A stretch of DNA of 25,870 nt. It comes from an uncultured Senegalimassilia sp. (GTDB lineage Bacteria > Actinomycetota > Coriobacteriia > Coriobacteriales > Eggerthellaceae). The position numbers and the translations under genes are program-made. The notes beneath the pieces are model-generated. The model had not been told where the DNA came from. It was given only the letters and a program-made list of their open reading frames with translations, and ran no database searches. Below are positions 1 to 7,768 of this stretch, piece after piece. Location of the stretch: NCBI RefSeq assembly GCF_902464545.1, contig NZ_CABQJR010000030.1:1-25870 (forward strand), given 5' to 3'. The first letter of the stretch is position 1. The number at the start of each line of letters is the position of its first letter.

Positions 1-379
1 TCTTCACATTCTGCACACATATGGGGTTCGGAGGGGGCTCGAGGGCGCGTTGCGGCGATGGGGACTGCTCTTAGATGCCGGGATACTTCGGCCATGATTC
101 GCAGAGCGAGACAGGCGGCTGTTCCAACTCAAACGGATAGGCGGGCATTTCGACGTATCGTAAACAGATTTGAGGCCTGCTTCTCCCTTACTGATGCAAT
201 ACCTGCTTTTTACATTCGGTCGCTAGTATGCGATTTAGGTTAGGCGGGTTCAATCGCGGATGGCGAGGATGGCAAATGACTGCAATCGCCGACGGTTGAC
301 TATGTTTGCACGTTTTGCACGTCTACTGGTCTCGGCTCGGGTCGTCCGCGTAGGCTTATGGCGTTTGAGGAGGTTTGGC
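1..379. other. Left-edge stretch without a convincing gene
   Basis: No open frame here has a good ribosome site or a recognisable product. A 9-base unit, TTTGCACGT, is directly repeated at 305-313 and 314-322, just after a TTGACT hexamer at 296-301. This is probably the promoter and control region of the small membrane-protein gene that starts at 380, but I cannot place a good -10 element. Confidence 0.4.
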
Positions 380-712
380 ATGGGACGCGTGAAGCTTCAT
401 CTTGTGAGGTATATGGGTACGTACACCGCTCTGATGTTCGTCAGCTTCCTATTATGGCAAGCTGCCGGATGCCCCGCGGGAGCTTTAAGCGCAGGGGCTT
501 CTGCTTGGGACGCTCCTTTTGCGGCGGGCACGGCCACAGCAGGCAATCCCCTGGCGCTTGCTTCCGATTTCCTTATCGAATTCTCTCTTGTGGCGTATCC
601 GCTGTACTGCGCGATCAAGGGCTTTTGCAAGCGCATCTCGGGTCGCAAGGGCGGACTGCGCAGGGAGCAAAGGGCGTTCTATCACGACGCGCCTTCCGTT
701 TCTGCCCACTAA
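380..712 (+). CDS. Small two-span membrane protein, unknown function
   Basis: A 110-residue protein that I do not recognise. An ATG at 380 is chosen because GAGGAGG (367-373) sits six bases before it; the open frame reaches back to 260 but has no comparable ribosome site there. Two hydrophobic stretches are visible, at about residues 12-30 (YTALMFVSFLLW) and 62-83 (LIEFSLVAYPLYCAI). Between them is a small-residue-rich loop (Ala/Gly), and the C-terminal tail is basic (KRISGRKGGLRREQR). This suggests a helical hairpin in the membrane with a cytoplasmic positive tail. It is followed, after 127 bases, by an intrinsic terminator, so it is probably monocistronic. The ribosome site and hydrophobic pattern argue for a real gene; function is unknown. 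Confidence 0.6.
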   Translation: MGRVKLHLVRYMGTYTALMFVSFLLWQAAGCPAGALSAGASAWDAPFAAGTATAGNPLALASDFLIEFSLVAYPLYCAIKGFCKRISGRKGGLRREQRAFYHDAPSVSAH

Positions 713-1082
713 AGGACTGCCCGACGTGTTTGTTGATGCTTTCGCCATGGTTTGCCTTGGGGCCTGCTGAAGGCTCGTTGGCGAAGTGGCATTCGCAACA
801 TGATTGCGTTCATGAGTTGGTATCTTCGCATGCCTGCATGGGGATGTTTGCGTAATCGCAAATGTCCCCTTTCTTGTTTTCGGTACCTGAATGCACGCTA
901 TTACGATATTTGCCCCGAATTGTCCGGACTCGTAAAATCACGTCAATGCATCGGAGCTCCGATATGGGCGATCATAGAGGCATAGGCATAGGCATAGGAT
1001 GAGATGCTATAGAGTTTGCCGTGGCTCGTAAGCCCGCAAACCCGTAGGCCATCCCGCTAAACAATGACGAAAGGAACGGCGA
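713..1082. other. Intergenic stretch with terminator and short repeat
   Basis: This gap holds the intrinsic terminator at 840-880 and, at about 979-999, a short tandem repeat of the hexamer AGGCAT (three copies). The rest shows no gene. The promoter of the DUF1292-type gene should lie here, but no clear -35/-10 pair is visible. Confidence 0.5.
840..880 (+). terminator. Intrinsic terminator
   Basis: A 13-base-pair stem (840-852 with 857-869, two G-U pairs) closes a TAAT loop and is followed by a T-rich run (TTTCTTGTTTT, 870-880). It is a textbook Rho-independent terminator on the plus strand, serving the small membrane-protein gene upstream. Confidence 0.75.
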
Positions 1083-1772
1083 ATGAGCGCGGAGAACGCT
1101 TCGCAGATCAATGATTTGAGGTTCAAGGCGGAAAACGAGGACGGCGTTGTGCTGGTGTGCGAAGCTCTGCTTATGTTCGATAGCCCGTTTTTCGGGAAAA
1201 GCTACATCGTGTACACCGATGGCGGCACCGATGAGGACGGGTTCACGAACGTGTATGCGTCCTCCTACAACAAGGATACGCTGACGGTGCCCGAGGGCTC
1301 GGAGTTCGCGTCCATCGACCTATCCCCCATTGAGGACGACGAGGAGTGGAACATCATCCAGGAGCAGCTTGAGCGATATCAGCAGGCGGCGGGCGGCGCC
1401 GAGCCGCAAGACGGCGAGGACCCGATTCCGCTGATCACCAAGCTGAACAGCGGAGGCGGGCTGGAGCCTTCGTTCGAGTACCGCTTTGAGGACGGCAGCA
1501 CGGTGACGTTTCTGATGGAGCTGAACAAGGAACCGGAAAACGAGCTTGACCTGGTGCGATTCAGCATGCCTGCAAGCGAGCACGAGCGTTTGGTGAACGC
1601 TTTCCTTCAGGAGCAGTTCGGAGGGTACGACCCCGCTGACTCCGGGCAGCAGCGCACCCGACAGGTTCTGGAAGCCATGGTGGTAAGCCGCGGCGAAGAC
1701 GGGATGTGCGTGCTGGAGCCCCAGCAGTGCCACGTGTTCTACAAGCATCGCAACGACGCGCTGCAGGCATAA
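1083..1772 (+). CDS. DUF1292-type protein with an extra C-terminal domain
   Basis: A 229-residue soluble acidic protein. About the first 100 residues follow the DUF1292/UPF0473 (YrzB-like) pattern: a strand-rich segment reading F-x-x-E-N-E-D-G, then GKSYIVYTDGG, a DEDGFTNVYASSY segment, and an ending like the family's L-x-P-I-E-D-D-E-E-W motif (residues 80-90). Typical members are only about 90-100 residues. The remaining 130 residues, after a Gly/Pro-rich linker, include FEYRFEDGSTVTFLMEL and a helical EHERLVNAFLQEQF stretch; I recognise no family for them. GAAAGGAA at about 1069-1075 supports the ATG at 1083. Family members lack a known biochemical role. A weak hairpin at 1780-1831 may end the transcript. 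Confidence 0.85.
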   Translation: MSAENASQINDLRFKAENEDGVVLVCEALLMFDSPFFGKSYIVYTDGGTDEDGFTNVYASSYNKDTLTVPEGSEFASIDLSPIEDDEEWNIIQEQLERYQQAAGGAEPQDGEDPIPLITKLNSGGGLEPSFEYRFEDGSTVTFLMELNKEPENELDLVRFSMPASEHERLVNAFLQEQFGGYDPADSGQQRTRQVLEAMVVSRGEDGMCVLEPQQCHVFYKHRNDALQA

Positions 1773-2199
1773 CGCGAAAACGATAGAAGGGCAAAAGGAC
1801 GAATCCTCGCAGGTTCGGCCTTTATCGTTGCGGTTTGCTATTGTTTGCTAATCGAAACACCATTGACTGAGGACGCCCATAGCCTGCGTGCGGCAACGTT
1901 GACAATCTCGAATCCGGCCAAAGCAGAGCAACAAAAGCCGCCCAATGGCAAGCAGCACCCTGCAGCAAGGACGCAACAGCTGACCCGGATATGCGCTGGG
2001 GAGTGAGCGCGTTTTTTCGCATACGGCGACCTAGTGGTTCGACAGCGGCGCTCAGGCCGCGCCCGCGCAGATTGCCGAGTACACGCAAGGCATGGGGCCA
2101 CAGGAAGCGGATAGCGGACCTTTGCCCAAACGTAGGAAAGCCGCCTGTGGGCGGCTTTCCTGGTGTAGCGAGTTGTTTATGGAGCGGCCGGCTTTGCGC
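1773..2199. other. Intergenic stretch between converging genes
   Basis: No gene is supported here. It contains a weak bulged hairpin (about 1780-1831) after the DUF1292-type gene, a tandem GTTTGCTA pair near 1833-1850, and a strong hairpin at 2134-2161 near the end of nrdD. Confidence 0.5.
2134..2161 (-). terminator. Likely terminator downstream of nrdD
   Basis: A perfect 12-base-pair inverted repeat (2134-2145 with 2150-2161) with a 4-base loop lies 38 bases beyond the nrdD stop codon. The stem ends in a T-rich strand in both directions, so it may act on both converging transcripts, although a long U tract is missing. Confidence 0.6.
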
Positions 2200-4422
2200 T
2201 TACAGGTGCAGGACGCGGTCCTTGATCTCTTGGGTGCGGCCCTGGTTCCAGAACTGGGTACCGATGTATCCGCAGGTACGACGCGCGACGTTGAGCTTCT
2301 CCTGGTCGCGGTTGCCGCACTTCGGGCATTCCCACACGAGCTTACCGTCGTCCTCGACGATCTGGATCTCGCCGTCGTAGCCGCATTCCTGACAGTAGTC
2401 CGACTTCGTGTTCAGCTCCGCGTACATGATGTTGTCGTAGATGTACTGCATGACGCGGATGACGGCCTTGAGGTTGTCCTGCATGTTGGGCACCTCGACG
2501 TAGCTGATGGCCCCACCAGGGGAAAGGCGCTGGAAGGCGCTTTCGAACTTCAGCTTGTCGAACGCGTCGATCTTCTCGGTGACGTGCACGTGGTAGCTGT
2601 TCGTGATGTAGCCCTTGTCCGTGATGCCCGGGATGATGCCGAAGCGGCGCTGCAGGGCCTTCGCGAACTTGTACGTGGTGGACTCGAGCGGCGTGCCGTA
2701 CAGCGAGAAGTCGATGTTCGTGGCCGCCTTCCACTCGGCGCACTTGTCGTTCATATGCTGCATGACCTCCATGGCGAACGGAGTGCCCTCAGCGTCGGTG
2801 TGGCTGTGGCCCGTCATGTACCTGACGCACTCGTACAGGCCAGCGTAACCGAGGCTGATGGTGGAGTAGCCGCCGTAGAGCAGCTTGTCGATGGGCTCGC
2901 CCTTCTCAAGGCGTGCGAGCGCACCGTATTGCCACAGGATGGGCGCCGCGTCGGACAGCGTGCCCTTCAAGCGGTTATGGCGGCACATGAGGGCCTTGTA
3001 GCACAGCTCGAGACGCTCGTCGAAAATCTGCCAGAACTTGTTCATGTCGCCGTACGAGGAAAGTGCCACGTCAGGCAGGCTGATGGTGACAACGCCCTGG
3101 TTGAAGCGGCCGTAGTACTTCGGCTTGCCCGGCTGATAATTGCCGGCGTTTGCCACGTTGTCGTAGCCGTTGCCGGAGCGGTCGGGGGTGAGGAAGCTGC
3201 GGCAGCCCATGCAAGTGTAGCAGTCGCCGTTGCCCTCGGTCTCGCCCTTCGACAGCTTCAGCTCGCGCATCTTCTTCTCGGAGATGTAGTCGGGAACCAT
3301 GCGCTTGGCCGTGCACTTCGCCGCCATCTTGGTGAGGTAGAAGTACGGGCTGTCCTCGGTGACGTTGTCTTCCTCAAGCACGTAGATGAGCTTGGGGAAC
3401 GCCGGAGTGATCCACACGCCTTCCTCGTTTTTAACGCCCTCGTAGCGCTGGGCGAGCGTTTCCTCGATGATCATGGCGAGGTCACGCTTCTCCGCCTCGC
3501 TGCGCGCCTCGTTGAGGTACATGAATACGGTGACGAACGGCGCCTGGCCATTGGTGGTCATGAGCGTGACCACCTGGTATTGGATGGTTTGCACGCCGCG
3601 GCGGATTTCATCGCGCAGACGGCCCTCGACGACCTCGGTGATGCGGTCGGCATTGGCCTCGAGGCCCAGCGCGTTGATCTCCTGCAGTACCTGGCGGCGG
3701 ATTTTCTGGCGGCTGACCTCGACGAACGGCGCGAGATGCGTCAGCGAGATGGACTGGCCGCCGTACTGGCAGCTGGCCACCTGGGCGATGATCTGCGTGG
3801 CGATGTTGCACGCGGTGGAGAAGCTGTGCGGGCGCTCGATGAGCGTGCCGGAGATGACGGTGCCGTTTTGCAGCATGTCCTCCAGGTTGACCAGGTCGCA
3901 GTTGTGCATGTGCTGCGCGAAGTAGTCGGAGTCGTGGAAGTGGATGATGCCCTCGTTGTGGGCCTCGACCACGTCGGCCGGCAGGAGCAGGCGCATGGTG
4001 ATGTCCTTAGACACCTCGCCCGCCATGTAGTCGCGCTGCACGGAGTTGACCGTGGGGTTCTTGTTCGAGTTCTCCTGCTTGGCTTCCTCGTTGTTGCACT
4101 CGATGAGCGACAAGATCTTGTCGTCGGTGGTGTTGGACTGGCGCTTGAGCGTTTGGTTGTAGCGATAGATGATGTACTTGCGCGCGACGGAGTAACGGCC
4201 CTGCGCCATGATCTGGTTCTCGACCATGTCCTGGACCTCTTCCACGGACACGGTATGGCCCGAGCGGCTGCAAAGCCACTCGACGCTATGCGCCGCCAGC
4301 GCGATCTGGTCTTCGGTCAGGCGCTCCTCGGGAACGACGTCCCCGTTGGCACCCTTGATGGCGTTGACGATCTTGTTGATGTCGAACGTCGCCTCGGAGC
4401 CGCTGCGCTTGATGATCTTCAT
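2200..4422 (-). CDS. nrdD: Anaerobic (class III) ribonucleoside-triphosphate reductase
   Basis: Reduces ribonucleoside triphosphates to deoxy forms under anoxia using a glycyl radical. The 740-residue length is normal. An ATP-cone regulatory domain opens the protein (MKIIKRSG, about residues 1-90). The catalytic barrel shows two cysteine segments typical of the family, HNCDLVNLEDML and CMGCRSFL. The C-terminus has a CxxC pair at 677/680 and another at 699/702 (zinc site), then RRTCGYIG, with the radical glycine predicted at about 718. The start at 4422 matches where the ATP cone begins and has AAGAAGGGT upstream; the frame extends to 4590 but that part does not look like the family. No activase gene (nrdG) lies beside it. 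A NrdR-like box sits at 4602-4617. Confidence 0.97.
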   Translation of the reverse strand: MKIIKRSGSEATFDINKIVNAIKGANGDVVPEERLTEDQIALAAHSVEWLCSRSGHTVSVEEVQDMVENQIMAQGRYSVARKYIIYRYNQTLKRQSNTTDDKILSLIECNNEEAKQENSNKNPTVNSVQRDYMAGEVSKDITMRLLLPADVVEAHNEGIIHFHDSDYFAQHMHNCDLVNLEDMLQNGTVISGTLIERPHSFSTACNIATQIIAQVASCQYGGQSISLTHLAPFVEVSRQKIRRQVLQEINALGLEANADRITEVVEGRLRDEIRRGVQTIQYQVVTLMTTNGQAPFVTVFMYLNEARSEAEKRDLAMIIEETLAQRYEGVKNEEGVWITPAFPKLIYVLEEDNVTEDSPYFYLTKMAAKCTAKRMVPDYISEKKMRELKLSKGETEGNGDCYTCMGCRSFLTPDRSGNGYDNVANAGNYQPGKPKYYGRFNQGVVTISLPDVALSSYGDMNKFWQIFDERLELCYKALMCRHNRLKGTLSDAAPILWQYGALARLEKGEPIDKLLYGGYSTISLGYAGLYECVRYMTGHSHTDAEGTPFAMEVMQHMNDKCAEWKAATNIDFSLYGTPLESTTYKFAKALQRRFGIIPGITDKGYITNSYHVHVTEKIDAFDKLKFESAFQRLSPGGAISYVEVPNMQDNLKAVIRVMQYIYDNIMYAELNTKSDYCQECGYDGEIQIVEDDGKLVWECPKCGNRDQEKLNVARRTCGYIGTQFWNQGRTQEIKDRVLHL

Positions 4423-4448
4423 GCCGCTCACACCCTTCTTGCTTCTCG

Positions 4449-4475
4449 CGCAAGGTGCCTGGCGGGCGCCTTGCG
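4449..4475 (-). other. Hairpin in the nrdD leader RNA
   Basis: CGCAAGG (4449-4455) pairs with CCTTGCG (4469-4475), with further pairing possible inside. The hairpin ends 26 bases before the nrdD start codon, just upstream of its ribosome site. It could tune translation or be incidental. Confidence 0.35.
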
Positions 4476-4601
4476 GATTACCTTCATCCGAGCGCAAAAG
4501 GCCACACAGGGCATGACCTGCGCGTTCGGAAATTTCGTGAAAATTTGCGACCTCGTTGCGTTCGGGTCGCTTAGTCGGTGTCCCCATCATACGCTATTTT
4601 G

Positions 4602-4617
4602 CCCCAATATGTTGTGT
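4602..4617 (-). promoter_or_regulatory. NrdR-like box upstream of nrdD
   Basis: On the minus strand the sequence ACACAACATATTGGGG matches 13 of 16 positions of the NrdR-box consensus as I recall it (acaCwAtATaTwGtgt). NrdR represses ribonucleotide reductase genes and normally binds two boxes about three helical turns apart. A second, much weaker candidate falls at 4633-4648. The repressor gene itself is not in the window. Confidence 0.55.
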
Positions 4618-4657
4618 TTTATTACGCTGAAAAATCCATGGATGGGGGTATAGGGTT

Positions 4658-4680
4658 GTTTTCCACCATGGCTGGAAAAC
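4658..4680. promoter_or_regulatory. Perfect inverted repeat, possible operator
   Basis: GTTTTCCA (4658-4665) and TGGAAAAC (4673-4680) flank a 7-base centre. A second copy of GTTTTCCACCAT occurs at 4740-4751, 82 bases away. Such paired sites in a divergent control region suggest binding of a dimeric regulator, but I cannot name one. Confidence 0.4.
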
Positions 4681-5099
4681 CGCGAAACCCCCGGTCGCCA
4701 TTCGTAAAGCGGCATTTTTCGAAAGCGTTTTCGGCAGTGGTTTTCCACCATCCAAAACAATGCGGATTTCGGCGAAAGGGGCGGCAAACGCATGGGTTTC
4801 GCGACACTTTCGCAAGAAGGGGTTGACGCGGGCGAGCTTCCGGCTAGGGGCAAGGCGAGGCGAGAGCGAGCGGGACGAGCGATGGCCCAAACTGTCTTTC
4901 CGAAGCCGACGCCGGGCCGGCGACCATGACGGCGACAGCAAATGAAGCCGCTGTTCCCAAAGTGCGCTTTCCAGATCAGGCGCTGGCGCCGATGACGGCG
5001 TGAAGCAGAGAGTCGGACGCTGTTTTCGCCCGCTTCTGCGCAAAACCGCCCAGAAGATGCCTTCTATTGTTAAAAAATTTCGCGAACCGCAAGTCACCG

Positions 5100-5128
5100 A
5101 TGACATACCCGGTACGCGTGCTTAGTAT
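5100..5128 (+). promoter_or_regulatory. Predicted promoter of the cation exporter gene
   Basis: ATGACA (5100-5105, five of six matches to TTGACA) is followed after exactly 17 bases by TAGTAT (5123-5128). Transcription would start near 5135, giving a leader of about 70 bases before the chosen start codon at 5205. Confidence 0.45.
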
Positions 5129-5204
5129 AGGTTTATTTCAAGAGCGCCTTGCCGCCCGGCGGGCTGGAAGACCGTGCGGCAGGCGATGCGGGAGGATCGG
5201 CATC

Positions 5205-6131
5205 ATGGATACAGAAAAACGCGCAAATTGCGCGACGGCGGACGAGACCGCCGGTTCGACGCTTGATGAGAAGCGCATCGCGAACAAGCTTGCCATCGTA
5301 GGGGTTGCCGGCAACGTGGCATTGTCGGCGTTCAAGCTGTTTGCAGGCATATTCGGCAACTCGGCAGCTATGGTCTCGGACGCCGTGCACTCGCTGTCCG
5401 ACGTGTTCGCCACCGCCATCGCGTTCCTGGGCGTAAGGATCTCGCAACGCGATGCGGACGAGAGCCACCCCTACGGCCACGAGCGTTTCGAATGCCTGGC
5501 ATCCATGGCGCTTGGCCTGATATTGGCGGCAACGGGCGCAGGCATCGGGTTCGCTTCGATCCAATCGATTGCAACGGGCGCATATCAGCACGCGACGGCG
5601 CCCGGCTGGCTGGCGCTATCGGCCGCGGTGGTGAGCATCGTCGCGAAGGAGGGCATGTTCTGGTACACGCGGCACTGGGCGCGCATCATGAACTCCGACG
5701 CGTTCATGGCCGACGCCTGGCATCACCGCTCCGACGCGCTGTCGTCAGTCGGCGCGCTTGCGGGCATCGGCGGCGCCATGCTCGGTTGGGGCGTATGCGA
5801 CCCGCTGGCATCCATCGTCATCTGCCTGATCATCTTCAAAGTGGCCTTCGAGGTGCTGCGCGATGCCGTGGACAAGGTGACGGACACGCCGTGCGCGCCC
5901 ACGTTCGAGCTTGAGGTGCGCGATTGCATCCTGGCGCAGGACGGGGTGATGCGCATCGACGCGCTTCGCACGCGCAAGTTCGGCAACAAAGTATATGTAG
6001 ACGCCGAGATCGCCGTTGACGGGCAGCTGCGGCTGGTGGATGCCCACGCGATAGCCGAACGCACCCACGATGCCGTCGAGCAGGGCTTCCCCACCGTGAA
6101 GCACATCATGATCCACGAGAATCCTGCGTAA
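5205..6131 (+). CDS. Cation diffusion facilitator (divalent metal exporter)
   Basis: Inner-membrane antiporter that exports zinc or a related divalent metal in exchange for protons (CDF family, COG0053 type). The 308-residue length is usual. The two HxxxD metal-site motifs are visible: H62SLSD66 in the second span and H173HRSD177 in the fifth, a pattern generally linked to zinc. A loop with HPYGHERFE (residues 88-96) follows span two, as in the family. The C-terminal 90 residues form the expected cytoplasmic domain, ending in TVKHIMIHENP. The start at 5205 is chosen because GGGAGG (5190-5195) lies nine bases upstream; the frame reaches back to 5067, but that part is Arg-rich and unlike the family. 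Metal preference is inferred only from motifs. Confidence 0.93.
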   Translation: MDTEKRANCATADETAGSTLDEKRIANKLAIVGVAGNVALSAFKLFAGIFGNSAAMVSDAVHSLSDVFATAIAFLGVRISQRDADESHPYGHERFECLASMALGLILAATGAGIGFASIQSIATGAYQHATAPGWLALSAAVVSIVAKEGMFWYTRHWARIMNSDAFMADAWHHRSDALSSVGALAGIGGAMLGWGVCDPLASIVICLIIFKVAFEVLRDAVDKVTDTPCAPTFELEVRDCILAQDGVMRIDALRTRKFGNKVYVDAEIAVDGQLRLVDAHAIAERTHDAVEQGFPTVKHIMIHENPA

Positions 6132-6327
6132 GGGCTGCGAATGCGAGGGCTTTTGCGGGAGAGTTACGAGGGGGCGCGGCGTGCCCGCAAGCGCTGTCGG
6201 GAGAGCAAAGGCGAGCCGCGCTGCCGGAATGCAGCTGGAGCGCTGCCGACGCGATAAAGGGCGGGCACGACGATGGCAGTCAAACCAGCAAGCGTCACTG
6301 AGACATCTGGGGGCAATGGCCCTGGGG

Positions 6328-6349
6328 ATCGTCGGCGTGTTGCGAGGAT
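6328..6349. repeat. 22-base direct repeat, copy 1
   Basis: Starts ATCGTCGGCGTGTTGCG. Copy 2 at 7709-7730 differs at one position (A to G). The two copies lie about 1.4 kb apart on either side of the XRE-membrane regulator gene. Confidence 0.6.
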
Positions 6350-6520
6350 AGGGATTCCGATTGCGCAGGCTACGGGGATTCGCATATAACCAGGTGGGAG
6401 AGCCGTCAAGGATAGAGGCAACCTGCAGTTGCGGGCGCCGGCATCGAAAATGCAAACTGAAAACGGTTCCGCAACCGGGCTTGACGGAGTACCTTGGAAA
6501 GCGGATTTGGGGCAGGTGGC

Positions 6521-6548
6521 TTGCCCGCGAATCTTCGATTCGGATAAT
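6521..6548 (+). promoter_or_regulatory. Predicted promoter of the XRE-membrane regulator
   Basis: TTGCCC (6521-6526), a 16-base spacer, and GATAAT (6543-6548). A start near 6555 would leave a very short leader containing the GGAAGGAG ribosome site. Confidence 0.4.
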
Positions 6549-6565
6549 GCCCTGGAAGGAGCCGC

Positions 6566-7633
6566 ATGGATAAGGGAATCGCCCGACGATTGGCCGCTCG
6601 ACGCAAGCAAGCGGGGCTGTCGCAGGAAGCACTGGCGGACAAGCTGGGCGTGAGCCGCCAAGCGGTATCGAAATGGGAACGCGCCGAAAGCCTGCCGGAT
6701 ACGGACAACCTTATCGCACTGGCGGCTTTGTATGGTTTGACACTTGACGAGCTGTTATGGAGGGAGACCGGCGAAAACGATTCGCGGGTCTCGCAGCCCG
6801 CGTCGGATGCGGCGGAAACGTCGGGAGCGAGCGCCGGCGAAGACTTTTCACAAGGGGAGCCAGATGCCGCAGAGGACGACCGCGACGACGGTAGGCGCGA
6901 TTCCGTAGCGAACGACGACCAAGCCGAAGCCAGCACAGACGACGCTACTTTCGGATTCAGCCGCAACGACAACGACGCCGAAAGCGGTAAGAACGACGGG
7001 GCCGACGAAGGCGATGATTACGCCCATGTCTCGTTTCGCGATGGGATTCATGTTCGCGATACGAAAAAGGGAGAAGAGGTGCACATCGGCTGGAGCGGCG
7101 TACATGTGGCCAACCGCAAAAAGGGCGGGGAAGTGCACGTGGGATGGGATGGCGTGCATGTCGAGCAGCCGAATGCAAGCGGAACCGCCGACGATCCCAA
7201 ATCCGTGCACATTGACAGCAGCGGCGTGATCATCGGCGAACAATATTTCGAGAACTGGCACGAGGCGCACAAAGCATTCGGGCGCAAACCCGAACGAGCT
7301 TGGCGCAGCTTCCCCTTCCCGCTGGTGGTTTTGGTTGCCTATGTCTTGCTGGGACTACTCGCCAACGCATGGCTTCCCGGGCTGATGCTCGCCTTCGCCG
7401 TACCGGCATACTACGTTATCGGCAACGCATGGGAGAAACGAAGGCTATCGCGCCTGATAGGCGGCTTGTATCCGATCGGCGCCATTGCCTGGTTCTGCTG
7501 GATGGCATTCGCGCTCGATCAGGCACATCCCGCATGGGTCGTGTTTTTGACCATTCCCGTAGTCGAGATCCTTTGCGCCTGGAGCAGGAAGACGTGGGAG
7601 CGTCGCCGAAAAACGAAAACGAGCGGCCAATAG
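6566..7633 (+). CDS. XRE-type regulator with repeat domain and four-span membrane anchor
   Basis: A 355-residue protein of unusual layout. Residues 4-64 form a Cro/C1-type helix-turn-helix (ARRKQAGLSQEALADKLGVS, then RQAVSKWERAESLPD). Residues 68-150 are a very acidic, Ser/Asp/Ala-rich linker. Residues 151-224 contain about four imperfect units built on the pattern V-H-[IV]-x-x-x-G-[VI]-x-[VI] followed by a turn such as NRKKGGE (VHIGWSGVHV, VHVGWDGVHV, VHIDSSGVII), likely stacked beta strands. Residues 250-340 hold four hydrophobic segments. It is probably a membrane-tethered DNA-binding sensor. ATG 6566 follows GGAAGGAG by four bases. XRE regulators with short membrane tails are known; I do not recognise this repeat domain. 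The target and signal are unknown. Confidence 0.85.
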   Translation: MDKGIARRLAARRKQAGLSQEALADKLGVSRQAVSKWERAESLPDTDNLIALAALYGLTLDELLWRETGENDSRVSQPASDAAETSGASAGEDFSQGEPDAAEDDRDDGRRDSVANDDQAEASTDDATFGFSRNDNDAESGKNDGADEGDDYAHVSFRDGIHVRDTKKGEEVHIGWSGVHVANRKKGGEVHVGWDGVHVEQPNASGTADDPKSVHIDSSGVIIGEQYFENWHEAHKAFGRKPERAWRSFPFPLVVLVAYVLLGLLANAWLPGLMLAFAVPAYYVIGNAWEKRRLSRLIGGLYPIGAIAWFCWMAFALDQAHPAWVVFLTIPVVEILCAWSRKTWERRRKTKTSGQ

Positions 7634-7708
7634 CAAAGGGAGCCTTACGGCGGTTTGCGAAATGCAACCCAAGCGATGCCGGGCCATACGAGAACGCTGG
7701 TTAGGCGA

Positions 7709-7730
7709 ATCGTCGGCGTGTTGCGGGGAT
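7709..7730. repeat. 22-base direct repeat, copy 2
   Basis: Copy of 6328-6349 with a single A-to-G difference. It lies 39 bases upstream of the DNA-repair fusion gene and 76 bases after the XRE-membrane regulator. Confidence 0.6.
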
Positions 7731-7755
7731 GAGCCGGGGGCGCTTCCCTATTCGC

Positions 7756-7761
7756 TATACT
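7756..7761 (+). promoter_or_regulatory. -10 element suggesting a leaderless transcript
   Basis: TATACT ends seven bases before the ATG at 7769, so transcription would begin at or next to the start codon. There is no good Shine-Dalgarno sequence, which fits leaderless translation, common in actinobacteria. No convincing -35 element is visible. Confidence 0.4.
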
Positions 7762-7768
7762 GGGGCGC

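Larger units (their letters stand above)
4423..5204. other. Divergent regulatory region between nrdD and the cation exporter
   Basis: About 780 bases without a supportable gene. From left to right it holds the nrdD leader with a hairpin, a NrdR-like box, a perfect inverted repeat containing GTTTTCCA, a second copy of GTTTTCCACCAT, and a promoter for the plus-strand exporter gene. Base composition is locally richer in A/T around 4590-4770 than in the flanking genes, as expected for a control region. Confidence 0.6.
6132..6565. other. Intergenic stretch with one copy of a 22-base repeat
   Basis: No gene is supported. One copy of a 22-base sequence (6328-6349) recurs at 7709-7730 with one mismatch, so the pair brackets the XRE-membrane regulator gene. 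A promoter for that gene is predicted at 6521-6548. Confidence 0.5.

Noticed and set aside
58..243. Small open frame near the left edge
   Set aside because: No ribosome site, Arg-rich translation and no pattern of a real protein.
2092..4653. An 853-codon plus-strand open frame opposite nrdD
   Set aside because: It is a shadow of the nrdD codon bias; its translation is rich in Val/Asp/Leu/Arg without any family motif, and the minus-strand frame has clear NrdD motifs.
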